Shown piece by piece: positions 18,851-32,100 of a stretch of 64,000 nt of DNA. The stretch spans positions 2,743,090-2,807,089 of the forward strand of contig SDUX01000010.1 of NCBI GenBank assembly GCA_008729055.1, written 5' to 3'. Position 1 is the stretch's first letter; each line of letters begins with the position of its first letter. The notes under the pieces were generated by a model. That model made no database searches. It was not told the origin of the DNA and saw only the letters and a program-made list of their open reading frames with translations. A program made the translations under genes and the position numbers. The stretch is from Pyropia haitanensis (lineage: Eukaryota; Rhodophyta; Bangiophyceae; Bangiales; Bangiaceae).

Positions 18851-21800
18851 ACCGCCGACAGGGGGGGCAGCGGAAGCGACAGGGGATACCATCGCCGACG
18901 TTAACGGAGGGGCCGCCCGCAGACAGAAGCGACGGCAACGAACAAGTCACGCCGCCGCAAGACGAGGCCGACACCGACGACCGGGGGGCAGCGGCAACGA
19001 CAGAGGCGGCGGCATCACGACAATGAGAGCTGCAACGGCAGCAGCGGCCGCAGCAAAGACGGGGGGGGGGGCGGCGGCAAGGACGGCGTGAGCAGCAGTA
19101 ACGACAGGGGCGGCAGGGGCAACGACAGGGAAGGACCGCTTTGACGGGACGGCGGCAGCGACAAGGAGGGAGGCCAGGCGAGGCGGCATGATGACGGGGG
19201 GGGGGGGAGGAGCGCCAACGGCACCGGAGCCAGCCGTGCCGGCGGCGGGGAATCGCCTCGACGGGATAGCGGTGGCGACACAGAGGGGAGACCACCACGA
19301 CAGGGGGGAGTCGTCACCAAAGCCGGACGTCGGCCGCAGAGGGGGACGGTGCAACGCCGCGAGGGGTGGCGGCCAGCGGCGATGGATCGTGGACGAAAAC
19401 AGGCGGCGGCAGGCGGCGACGATACAGCATTGGGTTGGGGACGGCAACGACGCAGGGACGACCGGCACAACGGCGGGGGCGGCGCGTCGAGACGGCGCAC
19501 CACACCCAGTTAAGACCGGTCTATCTGGGACATACGGCTTTTCGAATGCCGTTCTGCCCTCTCGTTGGCTGCCCTCATGTTTCATCTACTGCTCCTGCTC
19601 TCTGGTTGGTACACGTCACATTTGGGACAGTGTTTTTCTCTTTGAAGCTCTCCTGCCCAATGGAGTTATGAAGGTGGTGAAAAAGCATGTACTGAACAGC
19701 CCCAGAGCTCGTGTGAGAGATGGTGGGGACTGCGACGCAAGCAAACATTTGGCCGCGCGCAAGCTGTTTGAACGGGCGAGTGTGAAAAATCAAGCGTCGC
19801 ATCCTCCTTGAGAGCGCTCTCCCTCCCTTGCTGTCCCCACCTCCATCCCCCTCCTGCCGGCCGTCTTCCATGCTATACGTCGCCGCCTCTCCCACGGGAC
19901 GACGTCTGCCGATGCCACCCCCTGCCGTACCTGCCGCTGCTGTTCTCGCGCGTCGCCCCCTTTCGTCTCAGACGCTGGGCGCCTCTGCATAGGCTGACCG
20001 TGGTCCCCCTGCCTGGACTGGTCTGTCCGCCGACCCGAGTGTTGCCCGAGTCCCTCCCGCCCGGCGCCCCCCCCTGTCCCTCCCGGCGTGCCCCCTCCCC
20101 CACCCCCGCCCGGTGGAGCTGTACGGCCACTAGCGCCCATGTGCATCCTACGTGGACCGAACATCCCGCTGCCGTCTGTGCCCCCATCCCCCCCACGGGA
20201 TGGGCCCGTTTCTGCCACCGGCGAGCCACTCGTCCGTAGCGAGGGTGGAGTGGAGGAAAGGAGTGACACACGAGGTGCAGACAAAAGCCAGGTGCCGTCC
20301 AGAGGTACAATCAACAAAATCCTTTACCAGACAGGCGGCCTCATGTACACCACTGCGCCAGGAATAAAAAAAGAGAAGAACACGGTCAGCGCCGAGAAAA
20401 AAAATACAGAAAATAGGAAGCGATGCAGACTCGCATGGTTACCTTGTATGGGCACAACCAGAAAGATCTGCCCCGATTGATTGCACCATAACCCCCAGCG
20501 GTACATAAGCGCTTCACTCCGCTTCACGGCCACACGTCGAAACATACCTTGGGATGTGGTCCATTGCTGGAGCGCTCATATCGTGAGTTACCCAGGTGTA
20601 GCCGACCGAGGAGACAGCACAGAAACTCAAAGGTGGGAAAGTCCGATCCGAGCGCCCCGTCGGTAAGACGCCGACGGTGGCTGGGAAGGCTGGGGGGGTC
20701 ACAGAGCGATGCGGTCGATAGCGGGGTGGACGAGAGATGGTGCGTTCCACGGCGTTGCTGGCCCACCCACCGCGTGAACCGCGTGAAAGTGCCTCTTGAA
20801 ATGTGCATGTATTTGCTATAACTCGTTCTTTTTCAGACCCCAGCGACCACCCTTAACTGGGTGTGGCACGCCGTGACGCGTGGACATGACGGCGGCGGCG
20901 ACGAGAGATGGCCGAGAGCTCCAGCCAAGATAGGGGGGCTACAACTTCCAGACACGCCCGCCAGCTGATACGACGACCAGTCGACAGCAGCGACCCGCGG
21001 TGCGCCATTGACGACAGGACGACGGTGACGCGGCGAGACGCCTTGTGTGAAAGAGGAGGCGCCAGTGGCGCGGGAGGATTGAAGGGCCTGACGGCTGGCC
21101 GGGTGGCGGCAGTACCAACAGAGGGGCGGCGACAGCGATGAGAGACGTGTACCAACGGCGGAGATGGCTTGACGACGGGTGTAGGGCGACGGCGGCGGGG
21201 CGGTGTCACCGACGGGGGGTGGCGAGCGTGTCGCCAGGAGGGAAGCAGTACCGGTGAGGAGGGGAGAAAACCTCGGGGAGAAGGCGGTGGGCTGCCACGG
21301 AGGGTGTTGCGGCTTGAAGACGTGGATGGCAACGGCAGCAACGCGGGCGGGAGAGCCGCAGTGACGGCGTGGGTGTTCTCGACGCCCGAAAAGGTAGGGG
21401 TCGACGACGGCTCACGCGGCCTATCCACCCGGACGCAGCATCTTCCTCGCGAGGAGGTGGACCACCACAACCGTGGGCGGCACCAACAGCAGCAGATAGA
21501 GGACGCAATCCTCAAGATGACAGAGTGAGGTGGCACAGACGATGGGCGGCGGCGTGAAGACGAGCGTCCGCGACGGCACCAGGCGGCCGGCGCTCGCGGC
21601 AGCCAACGGGGTGACGACGAGAACGGCAGCGCTGCCGCCATGACGCCATGACGAAGAGGAAGGGGCGACATCCATCTCGTCGGCGGGAAGGTCAGCTGCG
21701 ACAGCCACAGGAGGGAAAAGAGGAAGGGGTAGGGGAAAGGGGGGGGAGGAGCGCCGATAGGCGGGCGGCGGCAGCGGCGAGCGGCGGACACCGTCGACGA

Positions 21801-21900
21801 CAGACGGGCAGCCACAGCGGCGAGGTGATGGAGCCGCCGACCACGGCGAAAATGCGACAACGACCGCGTCGGCGGCCACGGCGCGGCACCCGTCATGTCA
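18851..21900. other. Decayed GC-rich repeats and unassigned DNA
   Basis: 18850-19500 and 20880-21650 are similar in texture (GGCGGCAGCGACAAG-like units, heavily diverged). 19520-20860 is more balanced in composition. No frame shows a recognisable domain. An A-rich stretch at 20365-20420 is the only marked composition change. Confidence 0.45.
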
Positions 21901-24900
21901 CGGTGAGGGATTGGGGGGCGCGGCGGCGCCGGTGGCGGCAGCCACGCGGGGCACCATTATATACACCTCTCCCCCCGCCCCCCCCACCCACCTCCGCGTG
22001 TGCCCAATGGGTCGCCGCGCCCACGCCGCCGCCGCCGCGGCTGCGGCCGTTACTACCACCACCCAAAAACACGGTGATGGACGGGCCGCACGGGGCGGGG
22101 GGAAGTTCCCGCCAACAGATCGACACCGCGGCGCCGCGTCGCCGACGGGCGGCAGAAACGGCCCGCCGCCACGGCGTGCCTTTCACCTGGGTGGGAGCGC
22201 GGGAGACGGACAGGGTGGGCGGGGGATCGAAGACGAGCACCGCCGCGGCCACCCGCCGCCGCCCGCCGCGCGTCGCGAGTAGGCGGCGGCGGCGTGGTAG
22301 ACAAGAGGGCGGGAGCGTCGGGACGGGTCGGGGGGTGGGGGCGGCAAGGGCGGCCATTGGCGGGAGTGGGTGAGCGGGACGTGGGGGGAAGAGGTCGGCG
22401 CATTGAGTGGGGGTCGTCGCCGCGCGAAGCGGGGCACCGCGCCGCGCCGCGGCGCGGTGGGCGGCCGACGCGGGACGCGACGCCGGGGTGGGGGGGCGAC
22501 AGTGGCCGCGCCGCCGCGTCGCGGCGGCAGCAGCCGCCACATGCCCAGCCGGTCGCCGCGACGGAGGCGGGAGCCGCGTTGGAGCGACGGAGGCGCGGAA
22601 CGGTACACCGTGCGGGCGGCTGCGGGCGTGCCCCGCCCGCCGCCCCCCCCCCGCCATGGCCCACCCCCTCCCGCCACCGGCGCCACGATCGGTGCCGATC
22701 GCGATGGGCGGCGCCGCCGGCTCCGTGGGTTCAAACCGCCCCCGCCGTCGGCCGCGTCGGACCCCCCCCCCCCAAAACCCCCGCGCCGCGTCGCGCGCGG
22801 CCCGCACGCCGCGACCCCCGAGCGGCCGCCCGTCGCCCGGCCGGCGGCGGCGGCCGCCCCTCACCAATATCCGCCACCCCCCACCGACGCGCCGCCGTTG
22901 CCGCCGCAGGCCGACGTGGCGTGGGCAGGCGGCGCGGGCTGTCCCGCCGGCTTATTCCAGAACGGCCACCGGCCGCTGTCGTGTAACTGCAGCCGGCCTA
23001 GGAAGCACGAGGAGGGAGGAGGGACGGAGCGGAGGGGGGGCGGGAGGGGGGGGGGGGGGCCAGTGGCATATGCCGTGGCCGCGACGCTGCCGCGGGGGGG
23101 AGCCTGTGGGGAGTGCTCGCCGGCCGGGCGGTCGCGGCCGCGAGCCGCCTCGACGCCTTGCGGTGGCGGCCATCCGCGACGCGCGGCGTCCCGCCGGCTG
23201 GGGGCGCAGCGGGAGGCGGCCGCCGCCTCCCCGTGTGGGCTGTTTTGGAAGGGGGGTCGCCGGCTGGCCGGCGCGCCGCCAGCTGTGGGTGTGCCGGCCG
23301 CCGCCGGGGCTGGCGAGCGAGCGCACGCGGCCGCCGCCGCGGCGCTCCGCGGCCGCGGAATCGGTGGCGGAAAACCGACCAGACGGCCGGTGGATTGGTC
23401 GGCCGCCCCCGCTGCGGCGCGTCGCGCTCCGACGCTGCATTGACGCGGGCGGCGGCGGTCTCGTGTACGGGTTGCGGTGGGGGGGCCGGCCCGCCGGAAC
23501 ATCCACCGTGTCCGCACACGCTGCTCGTTGGGGTGTGCGCGACCGGGACGACCGCAAGGGCGGCCAAGGCGTGCAGCGGCTTGGCCTGGCACGTCATGGG
23601 CGCGCCGCGCACCGTGGGGGGGCGCGCGGCGTCGGCGCACCACTGCGGTGATGGCAGCCATCCCGGTGGGCGGCGGCCGCCGCCGCGGGCGTCCCTGCAC
23701 CACCGTCGTGACCCTCGGACACAAAATCCGAGACGCGGGAACAGGGCCCCTCGCCATGCCGGACCGAGGGCGGCGCCGTTGCAGGGGAGCCCGTTTCTTT
23801 TTTGTTGTATCCTTTTTTCCAGGCAACCCCGTCGCGCGCCACCCCGCCCGCCGCCCCCCCCCGGCACACATTCCCCGGGGGGGAGTGGGCGGCGCGGACC
23901 GCGCCGCCGCCCCTCGCGCGCAGCCCGGCGGTGCCCGCCGCGTCCGCCCAGCCCGATGGGGCGGCGTTACGAACATACAAAAAAAACCACCGCGCCGTGG
24001 CGAGCCGGCGGCGGGCAGCCGACGCGGCGCACCCCCCCCCCCGGCGGGGGCAGACGGCCCAAAACGACCCACCGCCGCCCCGTCGTGGCCGTCGCGGCGG
24101 CGCGCAAAGCAGAGTGGCGCGCGGCGTGGCGCGAGCGCCCGCGCGGTCCGTGCGTGGGGGGGGAGGGGGGGGGAGGGCGCAACGGCCCGCTGCGGCCCAT
24201 GCGGGCGCGCCCTCCCACGACGGCGGACCGCGGCCGCTGGCGCGCGTCCGGCGCGCCGCCCGCCGCAGCCGCGCCGACCGCGATGGCGTGCCGCTGGCGC
24301 GGTCGCCGTCGGCGGGCGACGGGTGTGAGCTGGTCTGACGATGACGATCGGCGAGTTCCCGCTGGGACTTACGTGCTGTGAGACGCAAGTACGATCGGTG
24401 CGCGCCCTGTCTTGGGCGCGCGCGCGGAGACGATCGTCCCCTTCCACTCCGCGCCCTGCGGACGAGACAGTGGGCACCGTACGGGAGCCGGGGGGGCCGA
24501 TGCGTGGGATGGAGGGTGTGTGCGTGGACCCATATAGCTGGGTGCGCCGCGGTGTTGTCGGTGCCAGCCTGGGTCGGTAGAAAGATACAGACCTTTATCT
24601 CACAACGGGTACCCCCAGGGCAGACGCGGGCCGCGGCCGCCGACGGCGGCGTCGCGTTCCCGCCAGCACGGCGGCCGCCGCGGCGGGGCAGCCCGCCGCG
24701 GCGGCCTCGGCACGGTGTGTGGTCGTCGGGTTTCATCCCCCCCCCCCCCCCCCCCGCCCCTCTCCAGGCGGATGGGCGCCTGGCCCGCCGCGAGTGGCAC
24801 CCCGCCGCGGGCACGCGCGCCGCGACCACCCGCCGCGGCCGAGGCGGTCAGCACGGGCGCCCGCGCACCTTCCCGCCATCCCAACACCGCCCCGCCACGC

Positions 24901-25080
24901 GCGCGCGCCGCTCGTCGCGTCGGGCGGCGCCCGCCGTCTGCCGGCGGCGGCTCGGCTCGCCCCGCCGTGCCGCCTCACTCCGCCCCCGCTTTGCCGCGGA
25001 ACCGCGCGGGCGCGCGTACCCCGCCGGCCGCGCCCGGGCGGTCACCCCCCCCGCGGTTCTCCCGCTGGGCGCTCGCCTGC
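21901..25080. other. Extremely GC-rich region without a supportable gene
   Basis: Long frames exist on both strands (for example minus 22861-24477), but they are Arg/Pro/Ala low-complexity and overlap in several frames, as expected where stop codons are rare. A pyrimidine-rich stretch ending TTCCAG at 23807-23822 could be a splice acceptor on the plus strand, but I found no matching exon. Confidence 0.5.
24572..24598 (-). repeat. Second copy of the 27-bp TATA-like block
   Basis: Exact 27-bp match to 3812-3838. Here the minus strand reads GAGATAAAGG rather than TATAAAGG just before the shared part. Confidence 0.6.
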
Positions 25081-25450
25081 GTTGCTGCGGCGCCGCCGGT
25101 CGGGTGCGCCGCCTACTTCAATCCCCCGCCCCCCCGACGCTGTCGCGCCCGGTAGCCGCCTGCCGGCTGGCACCTACGGTCGACGTCCCGGTCGTCGTTG
25201 CCGCGGCTGCCCGTCGTGGCGCCCGACGGATCGGCCGTCGGTGCCACCTTGGCAGGCCATGGCCGCCGGGGTGGCCACCGGTGGCCGACGGCGTCGGGTC
25301 TGCTGGCTGCTGTCGCGGTCGTGGATGCCGCCGCCGCCGCCTGTGTTGTCCCTGTGGGTGCCGTTGTGGACGGTCAACGCCATGTCGCACGCGCCCGACG
25401 TTCAAGCGTGGGTGTTGCCTCCTCGGGTGGTACCCCCGCTCCACACCATG

Positions 25451-25648
25451 GTAAGGGTCGTGTTCTCGATGCTTCTCAATAGCAGCTTTGTGGTTCCTTG
25501 TTCCCGCCTTTGTCTGTTGACCTGTGTGTTTTGGTTTCCTTTCCCCGTGTGCGATGCGCTTGGGTGTTTCTCCAGTTCTTCCGCTGCCGCCTCGTTGTCC
25601 TCATCGCCCGTTCCCCCTCCGCAACTGACGGCGATTGTTTGGGTGCAG
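25451..25648 (+). other. Possible spliceosomal intron, 198 bp
   Basis: Starts GTAAGG after CACACCATG and ends GGGTGCAG. It is markedly T-richer than its surroundings, with an ACTGAC branch-point-like motif about 20 bp before the end. That contrast with GC-rich flanks is what an intron would look like. Neither flanking exon can be assigned to a protein family: the downstream frame GYNGAGAAYAKYYYRLI is suggestive but unidentified, so the host gene is unknown. Confidence 0.35.
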
Positions 25649-26200
25649 TGGTTACAATGGGGCGGGGGCCGCGTATGCCAAGTACTACTATCGTTTAATA
25701 GCCGGGCTCCGGAGACAATACATAGTCGAAAATAAGAGCGGGGGGAAACACCCACCGCGCAGAGGACCCTCGAAAAACAGACGGCACGTGCGGAGCACGC
25801 CCCGCGGAACACCGAGGGAGGAGGGTGGGAGCGGAAAAACAGCGGACGTGCCGAGACCGGCGGGCAGGAGGGGAAGCGCGGCAGCGCCGCCTCTTATGCC
25901 CGGCGGGCCGGGGCGGGCGTGCAAAGCCGCCGCGGTGTGGCTACCGCGGCGGCGGGGGACGGCAAAGCCGCAGACCAGTGCCCGCCGCCTGTGTGGCGGC
26001 GGGGCAACGCCCGACCTGCGCCGCTCCTACAATCGGGCGATTGCGGGGGCGGCGCCGGCGCCCGACGATCGCAGATCGCCGGGCGGCAACGGACGGCTGT
26101 GAGCCGTGACGGCTCTCAGCCGTCCGTGCCATAAGTCTTTAGTTTTTCCGTCCGCAAAATACAAGTACGGCGGCGCCCCCCTAGTGGGGGCGTAACCGTC
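25649..26200. other. Unassigned region ending in two hairpins
   Basis: Short frames only. The distal part holds a strong hairpin at 26089-26127 and a small one at 26174-26192, possibly 3' flank of a transcript. Confidence 0.4.
26089..26127. repeat. Long near-perfect hairpin
   Basis: 18-bp stem (ACGGACGGCTGTGAGCCG and its complement with one mismatch) around a TGA loop. A second 7-bp GC stem with loop CTAGT lies at 26174-26192. Confidence 0.75.
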
Positions 26201-27779
26201 AAATCAAGCAAGTCAATACGTAGGGGTTTCCCTGCCGCTGGTCGCCCCTCTCCATGACCGGGGAGGAGCGGTGCCGCCGGTGGCGGACGGCGGTGGCGTT
26301 TGGCGGCGTCGCCCCTGTGTTGCGCCCGCGCCGGGGTGGTAGGGGGGCATGTGTAGCCTGGCGCCCGACCCCCGACCCCCCGCGCGCGGCGCCCCCGCCT
26401 GCTGCTATTGTACGCACTGGCTGGGTGGGGGCGAGCGGACTGGCATGGGGCGGACGTTGACGGTGCCCCTCGTCGCGTGGTATCGGCGGGCGGGGGTCGG
26501 CAAGGCGGGGAGCGGTAGCCCGCGGGCTCGCCCGCCTCCCGCTTTTGCCGACTGGCTGAGTCGTTGGCACACGGCTATGACCGGCGAAGGTGATGTGGGT
26601 TTTGGGTGCGGGGTTCGAACCACTTGGGGTGATCGCTCTATTGAGGGGAGAGAGCGGTGCGACCGTGGAGTGTAATTCTGGCCCGCTTCTCACTTTCCCG
26701 TCCTCTTTGCTGTTCGTGGCTGTGCCTGTACGCTTTGTCGGTCTGTGAACTCTTTCCCAGATCCGTTTTCTGTCCTTGCCCCGACGCCAGCTGCGTCGTC
26801 GCAAGACACCGTCTTTGCCTTCTCCGCCGCTGCTCGCCGCGTCCCCCGTCACCGCCGCTGTGCCGCTGTTGTGGTTTGCCACCGGCACCTGCTGGCCGGG
26901 TGGACAGAGGGTGACGGCGGCAAGGCACGGGCGGGCAGCGGTGGCCGCGGGAGGCCGCGATGGCCGTTGCTCTTTCGGCCGAGGCGCGCCCGCGGCGCGG
27001 GTCCATGGCTCGTCCCGCCACGGGCGGTGGCGGCCGCCACTGCTGCTGGTCGCGGCGTCGGCGCTCCCCAGTGGCGGGCGGTGGTCGGCGGGGGCGGCAC
27101 GAGTGCGGTGCGGTCGCGCCCGTCGGCCAGCTGTTGGTCGTCGCCGCCGCTGCTGCTGTCGCCGCCGCCGCGCGCCCGTCGCCCGCCCGTGTGGGCTGTT
27201 GGCGCTGGCGGGGCGGGTGCTGGGCGGCTGCCGCCCCGCCGTCGACGGTGGTGCCAGGCGGTGCGGGCGGGCGGCGCCTGTTTTTGGGGGGGCGGGCTGG
27301 GGCGGCCCCACGGGAGGTGGCCGCGGGTCCCCAGACCGCCGGCGGGGTGGCGCGTGTCGCCGGTGGCGGCGGGGAGCGCCGCCGCCTCGGCGCGGTGGCG
27401 ATGGTGGCGGCATCAAGCACCGGCGCGTGGCGGTGGCACGGTGGGTTCTCCACGTTGGCAGCGATGGTGGGGCGCGGCCGTGCTGGCGGCGTACCAACGC
27501 CAGCGTCTGCTTGCGGCGGCAGTGGGTGGCGGTGACGGCGGTGGACGGGGGGCGGTCACTGCCCGAGGGGGCGGCTTGCACCAACGCGCCACTGACCACC
27601 GGTGCCGCCTCTGGTCCGGGGGACGGTACATGATGGTCACGAAGCGGGGCCGCTGTTGGTCCTGTTGGTCGGCGGCGGCGGGCAGCTGCTGGCGGCGACG
27701 GCGAGCCGTCGCCGACTCTCCGTCCGGGGCGGCCGCCCCCGCCGCCGGCGTTGGCGGCGCTCGGCCGATGTTGGACCGC
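26201..27779. other. GC-rich DNA, no gene supported
   Basis: Overlapping Arg/Pro/Gly frames on both strands only. 26290-26450 resembles parts of 33236-33370 and 33600-33760 (GCGCCCGCGCCGG plus CTGCTGCTATT), a diverged dispersed repeat. Confidence 0.45.
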
Positions 27780-29190
27780 TAGCAGCTGCTCGCCGCCGGC
27801 TTCCGCGGCTGCTCTCTTTGGCGGGGGGGTGTGCGCCCGGCGTCGAAGAGGGCGCCTGGCGGGTGCGGTGTCACGCTTGCGTGGCGGTCGCGTCTGGCTT
27901 TGCCGTCGGGCGGCCGCGTGTGTTGGCAACCGCGTCGCGCTCGCCGCCGGTTTTTGTCGGCGAGCGGCTGCTGGCGTTGGCTGCGGACGGCGGCGTGCGT
28001 TGGCGTTGGGGCGGCTCGCCCCCACCGGCGCTGGTGGCGGGCGGCTCCTGGCGATGGCGTGTGGGCGGCGCCCACCGCTGATGGTCTTGCTGGGCGGCTG
28101 TGGGCGTCAGCGGTGGCGTGGTGCGTGGTGCCAACTGTCGCGGAGGGCCGCTGCTGGCGTTGGCGGGGGGGTGGCGCTCGCCGTGGACGTTGCCGGCGGA
28201 TGGCTCCTTGTCTTGACGTGTGGGCGGCTTTTGACGTCTTTTTGTGACGGCGGGCGGCTTTGGCGACGGGCGGCTGCTGTGTGGCCGCCAAGTGCCGCTC
28301 GCCGCCGGCGCTCGCGGCGGGTGGCTACTGGCAATGGCGTGGGGGCGGCTCTCGCCGCTGACTCTAGCGGCACACGGCTACTGTTGTTGGTGCGGGGGGT
28401 TGCGATTGGCATCGGCGTTGGCGCCCGGCGGGTGCTGCCTGGCGCGGACGTGGCGTTTGCCTCTGGCGTTGGGGGCTGCCGTCTGCCGGCGCTGGCAGCA
28501 GGGTGGCGCTTGCTGGCAACTTTAGCGGCAGGCGGCTGTTGGCATCAGCGGCAAGGTGGCGCTCTCCGCCGACTGTGCCGACGGGTGACCGCTTGTGTTG
28601 GCAGGTGGTTGGCGCCCACCGCCGATTTGGACGGCGAGCGGCTGCTGGAGTTGGTAGCGGGCCGCTGCGTACGTTTGGCTTGGGGGCGGATTCCGCCGTC
28701 GGCTCTGGCGGCGACGCGGCTGCTGGCGGTGGCACAGGGGTTGCTCTTGGCGTCGCTGATGACGGCGGTTTACCGCAGGCGTTGGTGCGGGGGTGGCGCT
28801 TGCCACAGGCGTTGGCGGCCCACGGCTGGTGATGACGGCCAGCGGCTGGCGCTCGTGTCGGGCTGTGCCGTCGGGCGGCCCATGTTGTTGGCAAGGGGGG
28901 TAGGCGCTCGCCACGGACTCTGACGGCGCGCGGCTGGAGGCGCTGGCAGTGAGCTGGCACTGTTTGTCGTGGGTGTGAAGCTCGCTTTGGCGGCGGGCGT
29001 CCATTGGCGTGTCGTCAGAGGTTGCAGTTGGCGTCGCTGGTGGCGGCGGGCGTCTGCTTTTTGACCGGGAGGTGGCGCTCGCAGCTGGCTGTGGCGGCGA
29101 GCGGCTGATGACGTTGGCTGGAGAGCTCCTTCTGGCGTCATTGGTGGCGCCGAGCGGCTGCTGGCGCTGACCGAGCCGTCACGCGTGCGG
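27780..29190. repeat. Decayed minisatellite (GGCGGGCGGCTGCTGGCG-like units)
   Basis: Irregularly spaced, diverged copies of GCGGGCGGCTGCTGGCGTTG separated by segments like TGGCGCTCGCCG. Minus-strand frames show matching degenerate peptide repeats, which I take as a consequence of the DNA repeat. Confidence 0.55.
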
Positions 29191-32100
29191 CTGTCCTTGG
29201 CTGCGGCCGACCGTGCCGGTTTTCTTGTAGTCTCTCATTTTTTTTTTTTTTTTTGAGTGCCGCCCCCTCCCCCGACGACGACGGGCGCTGGCCGCCGCGG
29301 CGGCGGCTCCAGTCACCCCCCCCCCCTCCTTCCCCCGCCCCCGCCAGTCTTCCCATCCCGGCAGACCCCGCCACGCCGCCCCGCCGTCGCGCGGGGTGCG
29401 CGGCGGCGGCACCCCCCCCCCCCCCCACCCCCCGCCCCGCGCTCCCCGTCGGCGCGGGTGTGTACCCCCGCCGGCGGCGTCGGTGGCGTCGCGCGCGACG
29501 CGGCGCGCCCGCGCCAGAGCGCCGCACCCGCCCGTGGCGGCGCCCGTCTTCCCCGCCCGCTCTTTGGCGGGTGCTGCCGGTGGCAGCGGGAGGGGGGGCG
29601 GCCGGCGGCGGGCGACGCGGCGGAAACCCCCCCCCCCCCCCCCCCCCCCCATCCCGTCCGTCCCCCCGGCGCCCGCTGTCCGCGGCGCGCGCCGTCGCGT
29701 GGTCCCTCCTCTGGACGACCGCGGCGACCGGCGGCGGGCGGGTGCGCGGGAGCGCGCGCCGCCCGCGGTGGCGGCGGCCGTGACGGTGCCGCCGCCGCCG
29801 CGGTGCCGGCCGCCGCGGTCGGCGACGCGCGGGGCGCGTCCCCCCCCCCGACCCGCCGCACGTCCTCCGTCGTTTCCAAACAAGGAGGGCGGTGCCGAAT
29901 ACACAGCCGGCTCTGCCGACGGCAACGGCGGCATGCAGCGGCAGCCGCTTTCGCCGTCGCCGCCGCCGCCGCCGCCGCGGTCGCCCACCCCGCGTGCGCC
30001 GGCGTGGTGGGGGGGGGCTCCTTGGGGAGCGCACTACGGTGGCGACGTATCGTTGGGGGGGGGGTTGTGGTCGGCCCCGTGCGCGGCCGCGGCCGCGGCG
30101 GCCCCGTTGCGGCGGTCGCTGCGGGTGCGGCGGCAGCGGCGGCGGCGGCGGCGGCCGTGACGGCGGCCAGGGTGCTGGCGGGCTGGCGGACGGTGCGCGC
30201 GCGTCCCCTCTTTTGCATGCGGGGGGCCCAGACCGTGCACGCGGCCGCGCGGCCGCGTCGATAGGGCGCATGGCGGGGGCGGAAAGTGGTGCCGCTGACG
30301 CTCCCCCCTCCCTCCCCCCCCCCCGCGGCCGTACGCACAGCACGTGCGGAACGACATGGGGCACCGGACGGACGCCACGGTCACGGCGGCGGCGGCGTCT
30401 TGATGGGCGGCGCGTCGGGTGCTTTGTGTGCTCGTCGGCGCCCCCCGGGGCAGGTGGCGGCTGTGGGCGGTGCCCCGCCGGCTGCCGGCGGTGACAGGGT
30501 CGTGTTGGTGTCCGTACGGGGTAGTGGGTGTGCTGTGGGGGGGAGGGGTGCCGGCCGCGGCAATACCGCCACCGTTGGCGGCGCCGACGCGCACGCCCCT
30601 GCGGCGGCGGCGGCGGTGGCGGCGGCAGTGGCGGCGGCGGCGGTGGCGCGCGGTCGGCGGCACGCGGGGGAGGACGGCGCGGCCAGAGGCGGAGCGGGAT
30701 GGGCGGGGCGGCACCGCCATTGGCACCGTGCCTCGGCGGTGCGCGCCGGTGTTTGTGGTCATGGCTCCGCGTGTGGCAGGGGGGGAGGCGGTCCGCAGCC
30801 GGCCGCCGTGGGGGACGGACGGGCGACCGGCGGGTGGGGTGGGGGGACGGCGGCTGGCGGGCAGCGGCGGCCGCCCCTGGGCGGCCGTTGGACCCGACCC
30901 GCCGTCGCGGGTGGGGGCGACCGTGCAGCGGAGGCGCGGTTAAACACAAAACGGGTAGGCCGCACGCACGGCGCGGCGCGCCAGTCCGGGAGGCGGCGAG
31001 GCGGCTGGGACGGGACGGCCTCCACGGCGGTGCCAGTCGTCCCGTGATGCCCGTCGCCTCTCCCGCCCTTTTCGCCGCGGGCCCCTACCACGAGAGGCGG
31101 CCGTCAGCCGCCTCTCGTGTGCGGGCCGCCGCACCCGCCCTCCCGCACAGGAACAGTAGTCAACGGCCACCGTCCCGGTTTGGGACGTGGCCACGCGTGG
31201 GCACCCCGGCGCACCCGGCCAGCATCCCATCCCCGCTTCCCGCCCGCCGCCGCCTCCCCACACCCCAATCCCAAACGCTGACGTATCGCGCCAGAGGCAA
31301 AAGAAGCGGTCGGCGGGCCCGCCGTCGGGGCGGGCGCGTCGACGCCGCGCGGCGTCGGCGGTTTTGGTTTGGTGGTGTCGTCGGAGGGGGGGGGGGGCGC
31401 ACGCGCGCGACGAGCGCGACGGCCGCTGGGCCAGCAGCGGGGCGTGTGCCCCGGCAGGGGCGGCCCGCGGGGGGCCCGCCCGCGGCGCCGCGGAGCCGCG
31501 GCGGCGACAGCGGCCGCCGCACCGCCGCCGATGCGGGCGGTGGGGAGCGGGCGGAGCTGCTCGCGCCGTCGCCGGCCGCCCCGGCCGCGTTTGAAACCCC
31601 ATCGCCAACCGCCGCCACCCCCCACGAGCACCGCCCGCGGCACCCACCAGACCGTACCCTCTGCGGCGCCCCACCCCCCCCACCCCCCCCCCTCTGCTCC
31701 CGCCTCTGCCGGCGGCCGCCACTCCGCACCCGCCACGGCGCGTGCGGCGGTCGGTGCCGCTCCCCCCCAAATCGGCACACCCTCGCGCCAGCGCCGTCAG
31801 ATCGAGGCGCGGCGCCGCGGCCACCGCGGGACGCGCGCCGCCCACGACGCCGCGGGCCGCGCCACGCCGCCGCGCCACGCCTCCCCCCGCGCGCGCTGCG
31901 GCGCCCCACCCCGCACCGCGGCGCCCCTCCCCGCCGCGCATCCGCGGCGCCCGCCGCCGCCCTCCGTCCCGCCGTGCCCCCCCCCCGCCGTCCCGCCCCG
32001 CCCGCCCCACACCGCGCCGCGCACCCCTGCGCGGCGGACTCCCGCCAGCCGAGCGCGCCTCCCGTCGGTCGCGTCGCCCGCCGCCGTCCCGTGCGCCACG

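Noticed and set aside
22861..24477. 538-codon minus-strand ORF in the GC-rich region
   Set aside because: Arg/Pro/Ala low-complexity, overlapped by equally long plus-strand frames; no motif.
26617..26640. GGTTCGAACC, like a tRNA T-loop / B box
   Set aside because: The flanking bases do not form the T stem and no acceptor or anticodon arm could be drawn.
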